Source: Acinetobacter terrae (lineage in GTDB: Bacteria; Pseudomonadota; Gammaproteobacteria; Pseudomonadales; Moraxellaceae). From it: a DNA stretch of 64,000 bases. Made by a program: the position numbers and the translations under genes. The DNA lies in the NCBI RefSeq assembly GCF_013004375.1, contig NZ_JABERI010000030.1, positions 58,264 to 122,263 of the forward strand. The letters are read 5' to 3'. This document shows, one piece after another, positions 16,953 through 24,849 of the stretch (positions are counted from its first letter, which is position 1; every line of letters begins with the position of its first letter). The notes beneath the pieces were generated by a model. That model was given only the letters and a program-made list of their open reading frames with translations. It was not told the origin of the DNA and did not search any database.

Positions 16953-17920
16953 CAGCCAAGCGTTTAGCCAATACCAAAAATATGGATTACCAAGAATGGC
17001 TTGAAGTGCGTAAACAAGGCATTGGCAGTAGTGATGCCGCAACCGCCTGTGGCCTCAATCCCTATATGTCGATGCTGGAACTGTGGATGATTAAAACTGG
17101 TCGAACTCAGCAGAACATTGATGATGACAGCTCAGGCGTTGCACCGTTGTATTGGGGTAAACAGTTAGAGCCACTTGTGGCGGAGTATTACAGTCTGCAC
17201 ACCAATAATAAAGTTAGACGAGTCAATGCTGTGCTTCAGCATCCTGATCCAGATAAGTCCTTCATGCTGGCAAACTTGGATTATGCGGTAGTGGGTAGTG
17301 ATGAAGTGCAGATACTGGAGTGTAAAACTGCTGGGGAATATGGTGCCCGGCTATGGCGAGATGGGGTGCCTTTATACGTGCTTTGTCAGGTGCAACATCA
17401 ACTTGCAGTGACAGGTAAACAGGCAGCGCATGTTTGTGTGCTCATCTGTGGACATGAAACCAAGATATTCAAAGTGACACGGTCTGAATCGGTGATTGAA
17501 CACATCGTTAAGGCAGAGCGTTATTTCTGGGAGTGTGTTGAGAACGATACTCCACCATCTGTGGATGCCAGTGAATCCGCAGCTAAAGCCATCCTGCAAC
17601 TTTATCCAGCGCATATCCCACTGACCCTAGAGGATTTCTCGCAAAATGAAAATGCCAATTTGATGTTCGATCAGCTCATCAAAATGAAGGAAGAGATTCA
17701 GCACAAGCAGGAACGCTTTGACCAGCTGAAGCATCACATCCAAATGCTGATGAAAGATGCTGAACGAGCCACCTTTGCCAATGGTTCGGTGGTCTGGAAG
17801 AAAGCCAAGGACTCCATCAGCCTAAATACTAAGGCATTACTTCAGCACCAGCCTGAACTCATCGAACTTTATCCACTGGAAAAGCAGGGCAGTCGTCGAT
17901 TCAACATCTATACCGACTAA
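16949..17920 (+). CDS. YqaJ-family phage exonuclease/recombinase
   Basis: 323 residues of the YqaJ viral recombinase (lambda-exonuclease-like PD-(D/E)XK) family. EWLEVRKQGIGSSDAATACG is the family N terminus. LANLDYAVV followed by ILECKTA carries the D...E-x-K catalytic core, and QVQHQLAVTG the conserved QxQxQ-type helix. The C-terminal 90 residues are coiled. It degrades DNA ends for single-strand annealing recombination. The block through 18997 has higher GC than its neighbours, which suggests a different source. The start overlaps the broken virion fragment by 4 bases. Confidence 0.85.
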   Translation: MTAKRLANTKNMDYQEWLEVRKQGIGSSDAATACGLNPYMSMLELWMIKTGRTQQNIDDDSSGVAPLYWGKQLEPLVAEYYSLHTNNKVRRVNAVLQHPDPDKSFMLANLDYAVVGSDEVQILECKTAGEYGARLWRDGVPLYVLCQVQHQLAVTGKQAAHVCVLICGHETKIFKVTRSESVIEHIVKAERYFWECVENDTPPSVDASESAAKAILQLYPAHIPLTLEDFSQNENANLMFDQLIKMKEEIQHKQERFDQLKHHIQMLMKDAERATFANGSVVWKKAKDSISLNTKALLQHQPELIELYPLEKQGSRRFNIYTD

Positions 17921-18097
17921 GCCTATTTCAGTCCATTCCATCACAGAAGCGCAAAAACCGCTCCCCGCCCTCCATTCGCTAGGAACAGAGGGCAATACGG
18001 TCGCGGCTTTTGTAGCTAGCTATATACATATTTATTGAATCAGGTGATCTACATAAAGGTGGATGATCTGTAAAAAAATCAAATTGAGGAAAATAGA

Positions 18098-18997
18098 ATG
18101 ATTAAAGGTTTAGCGATTACACCACCGGCCCTGGGACGTATCAGTATTGGTCGGATGGTCGAAAAGAATGGCAAGCGTCTACCTGAAAAGGATGATCAGT
18201 TCACCATTACTTCCCAGATCCAAAGCAAAGAAGGATGGATAAAACATCCACTCGACGAACAGCTGCGCAGTCAGGCGACTGGACAGAAACTGCGAACTAT
18301 CCCAGTGCGCCTGATTTTCAATGATCCTGATTTAAATCTACGTGCGGAGTACAGCCTATTTGATCGGCAGACTGGTCGGCCAGTGTGTGTAGGCAATGGT
18401 GAAACCTGCCAACGTTTAACCAGTCAAGGGGTCGAGCAACATCCCTGTCCATCCCCAGATTTATGTCCTCTGGCTCAAGGAGGGAACTGCAAGCCCTATG
18501 CTCGCTTGCATGTGAATTTGGATGACTCGGATGAGTTTGGAACCTTTATTTTCAGAACCACTGGCTTTAACAGTATTCGGACTTTGGCTGCACGGCTGAG
18601 TTATTACCATGCCGCGTCAAATGGTTTGCTGTCTTGCCTACCATTGCAACTTACTTTAAGAGGGAAAAGCACCACACAGAGCTATCGCCAACCTGTGTAC
18701 TACGTGGATCTGACTTTACGGGAGTGCATTAGCCTGAATGATGCGATTACCCAAGCCAAGCAAATTGATGAACAGAGCAAGCAGGCCGGATTCTATCAAG
18801 AGGCTGTAGATCATATAGCAAGACGAGGTTTTGCCAATGCACGGTTTGAGACGGATATAGAGGAAGGGTTAGATGTGCTGGAGGAGTACTATCCGGAACA
18901 AGAACAGAACCGGGCGGTGGAGCAACAAGCTTCGCATGAAGGGTTTGTGCAGGATATTCAACAGGGGTTGAAGCAGAGTGTGAGAGCTGTGAATTAG
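18098..18997 (+). CDS. Phage/ICE zinc-binding protein ('hydrolase or metal-binding', RDF-like)
   Basis: 299 residues. MIKGLAITPPALGRISIGRM and the Cys-rich centre (CVGNGETC ... CPSPDLCPLAQGGNCKPY) match a family common next to YqaJ exonucleases on phages and integrative elements. It is usually labelled hydrolase or metal-binding protein and is similar to Gp3-like recombination directionality factors (from memory). Six Cys suggest zinc binding. A GAGGAAAA ribosome site precedes the ATG. A role in recombination or excision is inferred from its neighbour. Confidence 0.75.
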   Translation: MIKGLAITPPALGRISIGRMVEKNGKRLPEKDDQFTITSQIQSKEGWIKHPLDEQLRSQATGQKLRTIPVRLIFNDPDLNLRAEYSLFDRQTGRPVCVGNGETCQRLTSQGVEQHPCPSPDLCPLAQGGNCKPYARLHVNLDDSDEFGTFIFRTTGFNSIRTLAARLSYYHAASNGLLSCLPLQLTLRGKSTTQSYRQPVYYVDLTLRECISLNDAITQAKQIDEQSKQAGFYQEAVDHIARRGFANARFETDIEEGLDVLEEYYPEQEQNRAVEQQASHEGFVQDIQQGLKQSVRAVN

Positions 18998-19093
18998 ACC
19001 GATTTGATCAAGTATCCAAATTAGTTTTTTACAGAAGGTCCTGATTGTTTGAGCAGTAGACAGCTCGCTTAAACAATCTAAGGAGAATCAGTC

Positions 19094-19321
19094 ATGAATA
19101 TATTTGTTGGTCAAACATTTCAAATGAATCGAATCATTAACTTGAAAGAAGTGATTCAGGTTACAGGCTTAAGCCGTGCAACTATTTATAACATCATGGA
19201 TGAGCGTCACAAACAATACGACCCGACTTTTCCTAAGCAAGCAAACTTAACTGTTGGTCGTGTAGGATGGTCGGCTTGGGAAATCAATCAATGGATTGAG
19301 ACTAAGTTCGCTAATCGTTGA
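19094..19321 (+). CDS. AlpA-family phage regulatory protein
   Basis: 75 residues. IINLKEVIQVTGLSRATIYN is the AlpA winged-HTH start and FPKQANLTVGRVGWSAWEIN its wing and second helix (the RAxGW signature). AlpA-type proteins activate excision or prophage genes. AAGGAGAAT precedes the ATG at good distance. A terminator follows at once. Confidence 0.85.
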   Translation: MNIFVGQTFQMNRIINLKEVIQVTGLSRATIYNIMDERHKQYDPTFPKQANLTVGRVGWSAWEINQWIETKFANR

Positions 19322-19327
19322 TATATT

Positions 19328-19350
19328 GGGAGCTCCGGCTCCCTTATTTT
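19328..19350 (+). terminator. Terminator of the AlpA-like gene
   Basis: GGGAGC-TCCG-GCTCCC stem-loop followed by TTATTTTTATTT. Confidence 0.8.
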
Positions 19351-19353
19351 TAT

Positions 19354-19950
19354 TTATTCAGGAATAACAATACATTCTCTAAAAATAGCAATTAGATCAT
19401 CTAATTGACCAAAATATCCATTTATATTGGCTTGAATCCATCTTTCTTGAGAGTCAATTTGAGACCAATCAACACCATAGCCACAATGTGCTAGAAGATG
19501 TTCGAAGAAGATGCGTTGAGTTCTGCCATTACCTTCTCGAAAAGGGTGAATGACATTCAGTTCACAATAAAAATCTGCAATAGTTTGAATGAGAGTATCG
19601 AGGGATAAATCTTGAAAATAATTTTTCTGTTGAAGTTGGTTAAAAAGCTTATCAGCTTCTTTCTCAATTCGGCTAAAAGTACAAAATCGTGTATCACCTT
19701 TGGCAATATCTACTTGTCTAAGTTCACCTGCCCAATCATACAAGTCTAAGAACAGCTTCGAATGAATTGCTTGAAGATATTTTAGATTGTACGGCGGTTC
19801 TTCATACTCGATTAGGGTGCTTGCATGCACAGTCAGTTCTAATTCTGCCTGTTGTAGGATTTTTCCGTCTTGAATATCAAGTTTGTTTTTGAGTATGTTC
19901 GAGTTGGGATAGCAGTATAAACTGTCTCCTAGTTCACCATATTTGTCCAT
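19354..19950 (-). CDS. fic: Fic-domain AMP-transferase toxin (class I)
   Basis: 198 residues with a complete Fic motif HPFREGNGRTQR (residues 135-146). His135 is the catalytic base and the GNGR loop binds the ATP phosphates. Such enzymes AMPylate target proteins; FicT toxins of the FicTA type target DNA gyrase and topoisomerase IV (family knowledge). There is no inhibitory SxxxE(G/N) motif in the N-terminal helix. Instead it is in a separate small gene 22 bases upstream (19973-20131), which makes a class I FicTA toxin-antitoxin pair. Confidence 0.88.
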   Translation of the reverse strand: MDKYGELGDSLYCYPNSNILKNKLDIQDGKILQQAELELTVHASTLIEYEEPPYNLKYLQAIHSKLFLDLYDWAGELRQVDIAKGDTRFCTFSRIEKEADKLFNQLQQKNYFQDLSLDTLIQTIADFYCELNVIHPFREGNGRTQRIFFEHLLAHCGYGVDWSQIDSQERWIQANINGYFGQLDDLIAIFRECIVIPE

Positions 19951-19972
19951 AGTGTAAAAATCATGATTCAGT

Positions 19973-20131
19973 TTATTGAGTTGGCTTTTTATACTTTTGT
20001 AAAATTTGACTTTTACTTAAAGTATTTTGAGGTGCAGTACTATTGATGCCTTCAAGCTTTAAACTGGCCTGATAGTTTTTGAAACGTGTTGCTTGAATAT
20101 ATATTTTTTTTTGTTCAAGAGTCTTTAACAT
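19973..20131 (-). CDS. YhfG-type Fic antitoxin
   Basis: A 52-residue gene read directly from the minus strand: ATG at 20131 with TAGGA upstream, TAA at 19973-19975. The protein is basic and contains NYQASLKLEGIN, with the Fic-inhibitory motif S-xxx-E-G (SLKLEG). It matches the FQASRRLEG region of E. coli YhfG, the FicA antitoxin. The motif Glu should block ATP binding in the Fic active site. It comes first in the operon, as antitoxins usually do. Confidence 0.8.
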   Translation of the reverse strand: MLKTLEQKKIYIQATRFKNYQASLKLEGINSTAPQNTLSKSQILQKYKKPTQ

Positions 20132-20415
20132 ACAATAATTCCTACAGTGACAAATAGAATAGGGTTTTGTATATCTGCAAGATAAACAAAAATTATAAGG
20201 GTGTTTAGATCATACTCTATTTTATAAAAATACAAAATAATGGGCTGAAAATCACTCAGCTTTGACGTGGCTTACTTAAAGGGTTCAGGTAAGTAGAGTA
20301 GGGGAGGACAAATTGATAGAGAAAAGCTTGGTAGGTTGGGCGTGATTAAGTGGAGAGTTTGGCTCATTTAGCATTAAAAATGTCAAATGAGTGGATAGCG
20401 TACAATAAGTTAAAA

Positions 20416-21297
20416 TTATGATATTTCAACAGAGTTAGTTTTTATTAGGGCTTCAAATCCTGAGAATATGTCAGTATGGTTTTTGGCAAGATAATTTTTA
20501 ACATTGGTATTGGCAACTAACTTTGTTAGATACCCAATAGCCAAGACTAAATTTAGAGTATCTTGAGCATAGCTTTGCTCAATCGCTTTATATTGAAGAT
20601 GAAGGTTTGCACGATCATTTTCAATTTTTTGGATTACTTCCGCAGAGTTTTCTATTTTTTTGGTCTGTTTAGGTAACACTAATAACTGGCTAGGATCAGT
20701 AGTCATTAATAATGCTTTTGCGTAAGTAACTGTCAGGTTGTTTAAGGATAGCATGAGTTCTGTACATTCAATTTGCCGTAGAGTTTTCATCTTTTTAAGA
20801 ATTGAGAAAATGTTTGGTGAAATTTCACGATTTTTTAGTAAATTAATAACTTCCTGACAAATACCATTTAATAAATTAACCTTAGTCCGAATTAGCTTAA
20901 TGTCAATATTGAGTGCTTTAGCAAGCCTTTCTTCATTTACACCTTGATCAATAGCTCTTCGTATCATGTAGTGTTCTTGAATAGTCGCTAAACGATTGAT
21001 TTGTTTATTGTAAGTATAGTTTTCATCATCAACTGAAAGGAGGCAAGGGATTTTTGTGTAACCCAATTCTTTTAAAATTTCAAAACGGATGTGTCCATCC
21101 AATAAAATATATTGCTTTTTATTATTGGTGGCAGCGACGGATATTGGTTCAATAATACCGATATCACGGACTGATGCTTCAATCTGTCTGTATTTTTTTG
21201 TATAAACCGTGCTTTTAAGTATAGCTTTGCTAATCAATAATTGATCAGGAGAGAGGTATAGTGGTTCGAATTGAAAAGCAATATTGACTCGTCCCAT
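20416..21297 (-). CDS. RepB/ParB-like partition protein 2 of the recombinase cassette
   Basis: 293 residues with a ParB N-terminal nuclease/CTPase-type domain: residues 10-90 with YRQIEASVRDIGIIEPISVA, then ILLDGHIRFEILKELGYTKI (DGHIR in place of the ParB GERR box), then an HTH-like middle (NEERLAKALNIDIKLIRTKV) and a helical C terminus like plasmid RepB partition proteins. It lies 13 bases after the first ParB gene. No ParA ATPase is nearby, so ordinary partition is unlikely. Role unknown. Confidence 0.75.
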   Translation of the reverse strand: MGRVNIAFQFEPLYLSPDQLLISKAILKSTVYTKKYRQIEASVRDIGIIEPISVAATNNKKQYILLDGHIRFEILKELGYTKIPCLLSVDDENYTYNKQINRLATIQEHYMIRRAIDQGVNEERLAKALNIDIKLIRTKVNLLNGICQEVINLLKNREISPNIFSILKKMKTLRQIECTELMLSLNNLTVTYAKALLMTTDPSQLLVLPKQTKKIENSAEVIQKIENDRANLHLQYKAIEQSYAQDTLNLVLAIGYLTKLVANTNVKNYLAKNHTDIFSGFEALIKTNSVEIS

Positions 21298-21310
21298 TTA
21301 TTTTATGCTC

Positions 21311-22207
21311 CTATTTCTTTGGCAGTTGTTCATTTAGGTATTGAGGCAGATTATCTAAAGCTTCAGCTCGAAGTAGCGTAGAAAAATTTTCATCTTTTTT
21401 TAATTGAGTCAATGCCCCTAATATGAATGTAAGACGTTGTTGTACCTGTTCTGCTTTTTTCACTACATTTTGTTGCCGTTCGACTTCCTTTTGATATGTT
21501 TTTACAATATCACTAGCAGAGACTTTATTTGCTCTTGTATTTTGAGCATAACCTAAGTTCTTTCCTGCTAACTGCCTGCGTTCAATCACTTTTTTTGCTT
21601 GAAGAAGTTGTTGTCCTTTTAGCTCACCACTTTCATAAGCATCTTGTAATGCGATTTGCATATCCAGATTGTTATTCGCAGTTTTAGCTATAATTAAGGC
21701 GACGCTCAGTGGAATGCGCTTTTGTTCGACTGCATAAAGAAGTCGCTCTTCACCATTTTTTAATAAAGTGATAATCCCTTGGATATATTCTGGAACTAAC
21801 CCTGTTTTTTTAGAAATTATCTGTTTGTCATAACCTAAGTCTGCTAAGCGTTCAATGCAGCTTAAAAATTCTAAAGCTCGATGCTGGCGTCTTGCGATAT
21901 TTTCTACAAGACTCATAATCAAAGCTTCCTCTTTATTTACATCGATTAGACGAGCAGGTATTTCAGTCTCACCTAATAACTTGAAAGCTTTAATTCTGCC
22001 TTCTCCGCAGATTAATTGATAAGGTAAGCTCCTGTCAGAAATTTTTGTAATTGTGATTGGTTTTTTTAATCCCACAATACGAATACTTTCAATGATTTCT
22101 GAAAAAACTTTTTCATTGCGCTCTCTAGGATTTAATATTTCAATTTGATTGATGGGAATTAAAAAAATTGATTCATTAGAATTTTGTTCTACGCTATATT
22201 TTTCCAT
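21311..22207 (-). CDS. ParB/RepB/Spo0J-family protein 1 of the recombinase cassette
   Basis: 298 residues. The ParB N domain shows LIPINQIEILNPRERNEKVF, LICGEGRIKAFKLLG (box II, GEGR for GERR) and VENIARRQHRALEFL (box III, ENxxR). An HTH (ISKKTGLVPEYIQGI) and a coiled C terminus follow. It overlaps the recombinase gene by 19 bases, so the two are translated together. ParB proteins of this type bind DNA sites and may guide the recombinase; that is inference. Confidence 0.82.
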   Translation of the reverse strand: MEKYSVEQNSNESIFLIPINQIEILNPRERNEKVFSEIIESIRIVGLKKPITITKISDRSLPYQLICGEGRIKAFKLLGETEIPARLIDVNKEEALIMSLVENIARRQHRALEFLSCIERLADLGYDKQIISKKTGLVPEYIQGIITLLKNGEERLLYAVEQKRIPLSVALIIAKTANNNLDMQIALQDAYESGELKGQQLLQAKKVIERRQLAGKNLGYAQNTRANKVSASDIVKTYQKEVERQQNVVKKAEQVQQRLTFILGALTQLKKDENFSTLLRAEALDNLPQYLNEQLPKK

Positions 22208-23757
22208 TTGACACGCTCAGCCATTCCAAACAAATAGTTTAAATTTTCAAATCGAAAGCTCTCTAATTCGATAGGATTAAATTCGCCTATACTGATTTTG
22301 TTACACATGAAGTCAAGTTTGGGTAAGAGGTAATAGTCTTTAATTTTTGTATTTGAATAATCAAGACGTATAACAACAGTGATATCTGGATTTAGCGTAG
22401 TATCAAAACGGACTTTCCAGCGGTAATTCCCACTCGACAATTGATGTGAACGGGTAAGAACTAGAGAAATACTGACTTCATCATTGATAAAAATAAGATC
22501 AGTTAATGGGTCTCTATAGATAACCCCATTAAACTTAGTCATTTCATCAATAACTTGTTGAGTGATTTCAGGGTGAAGATTACGTAAAAATTTATTAACT
22601 TCAATATATTGATAGTCACGCTCTGGTGTAAAACCAATCAGTTCATAAGCCCTTAATAGACTGCCAAAACGATTAGAGTAAACTGCGGTAGTCGGTGTGT
22701 TTTCTGACTCGTTGATAATTAAGCCTGAAAGAAAACCATGCTTTTGGTAGAGTGATTTTAATTGTTCTAGTAGTTCTTCATCACTATATTTACGTGATCG
22801 CTCTCGAATGATACCTTGAGCTGTATAGAATATATCTAAAGGAACAATTGCTTCAAATGCTTGATCTTTTCTTATCCATTGTTCTTGTGGATTTGAAACA
22901 CGGGCCTTTTTTAATTTGAATGATTTTTTATTGAATAAGTTATTTCCAACATATTTTTCATTGGTTAAAATTTCATGAATAGTACCTCGAGTCCAGGAAC
23001 GATCAAAATCAGTTCTGATGTTTTGTGAATTTAGTTGTTCAGCAATTTGCTTTTCAGACATATTGTGGTGAATAAACCACTCATAAATTTGATGGATAAC
23101 TTTGATTTCATTCTCAGGACCGGAAACGAGAATGACTCGATCCATTTGAAAACTTTTATGTTCCCCAATTTTTAGCAGAGTTTTAAAATTACCGTATTGG
23201 TCTATTAGGGCGCGTCTAAGCCCATAACCAGCAGTACCACCTTGGCGGAATCCTAACTCTATTAAACGACATTGACCGATAAAAACTTTGTTGGATAACT
23301 CTCGACTGTATTCACCTGCCATGGTTCTTTTAAAACTTTTTATGACAGTGGCAATAGGGGTTCCGTCATTTGCGAATTGTTCTGCACAGTAAATAATGTT
23401 AATACCAGCTCGTTTACAAATGTATTCGTAATAGGCACTTTCATCAGCATCTTGAAAGCGTCCCCAACGGCTAACGTCATAAACAAGAATGATTTTGAAA
23501 TCTACATGACCATATTGAACATCTTTGATTAATTGTTGTAGACCAGATCGACCGTGTAAATTTAGTCCACTTTTGCCATCGTCTTCATAGGTCTTTATAA
23601 TTTCAATACTGTGTCTTTCCGCATATTCTTGAATTTTATCGGATTGGTTTAAAGTTGAATATTGTTGGTGATCAGTAGACATACGAACATATTGAGCAGC
23701 GAGTACTCGTGGTTCTAAATTAGGATTTTCCTGTTGTAGTATGGTTTCTGAATTCAT
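22189..23757 (-). CDS. Large serine recombinase of the ParB cassette
   Basis: 522-residue serine recombinase. AAQYVRMSTDHQQYSTLNQ carries the catalytic Ser27 in the YxRxS motif. DDGKSGLNLHGR, VYDVSRWGR and AGEYSRELSNK are the other resolvase-domain blocks. After residue 160 come the recombinase domain (GYGLRR...) and a Cys-free C-terminal region. It is of the group that shares an operon with two ParB-like genes. It may drive its own insertion or inversion, or act with the ParB proteins. A nested inverted repeat lies upstream at 23772-23838. Confidence 0.88.
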   Translation of the reverse strand: MNSETILQQENPNLEPRVLAAQYVRMSTDHQQYSTLNQSDKIQEYAERHSIEIIKTYEDDGKSGLNLHGRSGLQQLIKDVQYGHVDFKIILVYDVSRWGRFQDADESAYYEYICKRAGINIIYCAEQFANDGTPIATVIKSFKRTMAGEYSRELSNKVFIGQCRLIELGFRQGGTAGYGLRRALIDQYGNFKTLLKIGEHKSFQMDRVILVSGPENEIKVIHQIYEWFIHHNMSEKQIAEQLNSQNIRTDFDRSWTRGTIHEILTNEKYVGNNLFNKKSFKLKKARVSNPQEQWIRKDQAFEAIVPLDIFYTAQGIIRERSRKYSDEELLEQLKSLYQKHGFLSGLIINESENTPTTAVYSNRFGSLLRAYELIGFTPERDYQYIEVNKFLRNLHPEITQQVIDEMTKFNGVIYRDPLTDLIFINDEVSISLVLTRSHQLSSGNYRWKVRFDTTLNPDITVVIRLDYSNTKIKDYYLLPKLDFMCNKISIGEFNPIELESFRFENLNYLFGMAERVKWKNIA

Positions 23758-23771
23758 AACACTGACCTAAA

Positions 23772-23838
23772 TCAAATTGTAAGAATTGATAGGTATTCGA
23801 TGTGGTTTGACACTTATCAATGTCTTAGAGCAATTTGA
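23772..23838. promoter_or_regulatory. Nested inverted repeat upstream of the recombinase gene
   Basis: Outer arms TCAAATTG (23772-23779) and CAATTTGA (23831-23838) enclose inner arms ATTGATA (23785-23791) and TATCAAT (23815-23821), roughly on one centre near 23804. It begins 14 bases before the recombinase ATG. It could be an operator, a ParB-type site or a recombination site. Perfect arms are short, so chance is possible. Confidence 0.45.
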
Positions 23839-23897
23839 ATCGTATCAGCGGTTTATAGCGACAACCATAGATTCCTATATTGTCATTTTAAATTAAT

Positions 23898-24281
23898 TTA
23901 ACTATCTGATATAAAATCTAATTTTACGATTAAAGAATCCATATTTTCATTATATTCTAAAATGGTAATTTTATAATTTGCTGATTTTAAATAATAATTA
24001 TTAGGTTCTTGTGAATTTAACGAGTCTATATTTTCATTAAATTTGGCTTTGTTTTTTCTATAATTACGCTGGTAATCAGGATGCTGGGCACTCCATTTTT
24101 TACTAGCTGAAGCTTGTGCTTCTCTGTAGTCTGGATCTACACGCATTTTATGCTTTGTCCATGAGGCTTTACGTTCTTTTTTACAAAGCACATCAGTACA
24201 ATATTTCTGGTTAGGGTGTTGAGGTAATGGAATAAAAACTTTATTACATACTTCACAATGTTTCGATGAAATTTTTTTCAT
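23898..24281 (-). CDS. Zinc-finger protein of the recombinase cassette
   Basis: 127 residues, basic. The N terminus has CEVCNKVF then KYCTDVLCKKERKASWTKHK, a four-Cys zinc finger, followed by DPDYREAQASASKKWSAQHP and DYQRNYRK. This layout (CxxC...C...C, W, HPxY...YR) belongs to a group of small proteins I recall beside serine recombinase/ParB gene sets, probably DNA-binding. It is the first gene on this strand, 140 bases ahead of the recombinase, and likely part of the same unit. Confidence 0.7.
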   Translation of the reverse strand: MKKISSKHCEVCNKVFIPLPQHPNQKYCTDVLCKKERKASWTKHKMRVDPDYREAQASASKKWSAQHPDYQRNYRKNKAKFNENIDSLNSQEPNNYYLKSANYKITILEYNENMDSLIVKLDFISDS

Positions 24282-24849
24282 AGCAAACTCATCCGTTAAG
24301 AGTGGACTTATAATTTTGATTTTTAGTCTTTTTATTTTCTGAGTTATAACAACTAATATTGAATAGAATTACCCCCTATTAAGAGAGGTTTCAGATAGCC
24401 GTATAAAAGGTTGAGGCTTAGATTCAACAAGGTTTACAAAACAAATAATTTAATTATCAGTCGATATGCTAACGATTACATAACTCCAGAAAGGCAAGTT
24501 TAGAAATTTTAATAATCCAGATGTAAAAGCTTAAGCAGAATTATTATTCCTTTAGCCGTGAATCTTAGATGTCCTGTCGAAAATATTAAGTAACTTATAA
24601 ATGTAAAAATCATTTGATCTTTGCTCAACCTAAACGACCTTTACAAGTTCGGTTATCGCCACATGCCGTTGAAGTCCTGTTCCCTTATCTATTTCAATAG
24701 CTAAAAGGCATAATGAATAAACGATCAATAACGTCAGCACGACATGTATTGACGTTATTTTTTTTATCTCTAGAAAACCCATCCTCATTTCAGGCACAAT
24801 CAAACTAATCTAAAAATGCTATAGCTTTCACGCTTTGGAAATTGCTGGT
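24282..24849. other. Intergenic region ahead of the hsd operon
   Basis: About 570 bases between divergent units. It holds a strong plus-strand terminator at 24727-24766 with no gene before it, and presumably the hsd promoter after it. I see no protein-coding frame with a ribosome site. Confidence 0.5.
24727..24766 (+). terminator. Strong terminator without an upstream gene
   Basis: A 10-bp stem AATAACGTCA / TGACGTTATT with a 13-base loop and a T-run. No plus-strand gene lies in the 440 bases upstream, so it either ends an unseen small RNA or insulates the hsd operon. Confidence 0.8.

Noticed and set aside
20416..22207. Plasmid partition locus
   Set aside because: No ParA ATPase, no replication gene next to it, and both ParB genes are fused in an operon with a recombinase.
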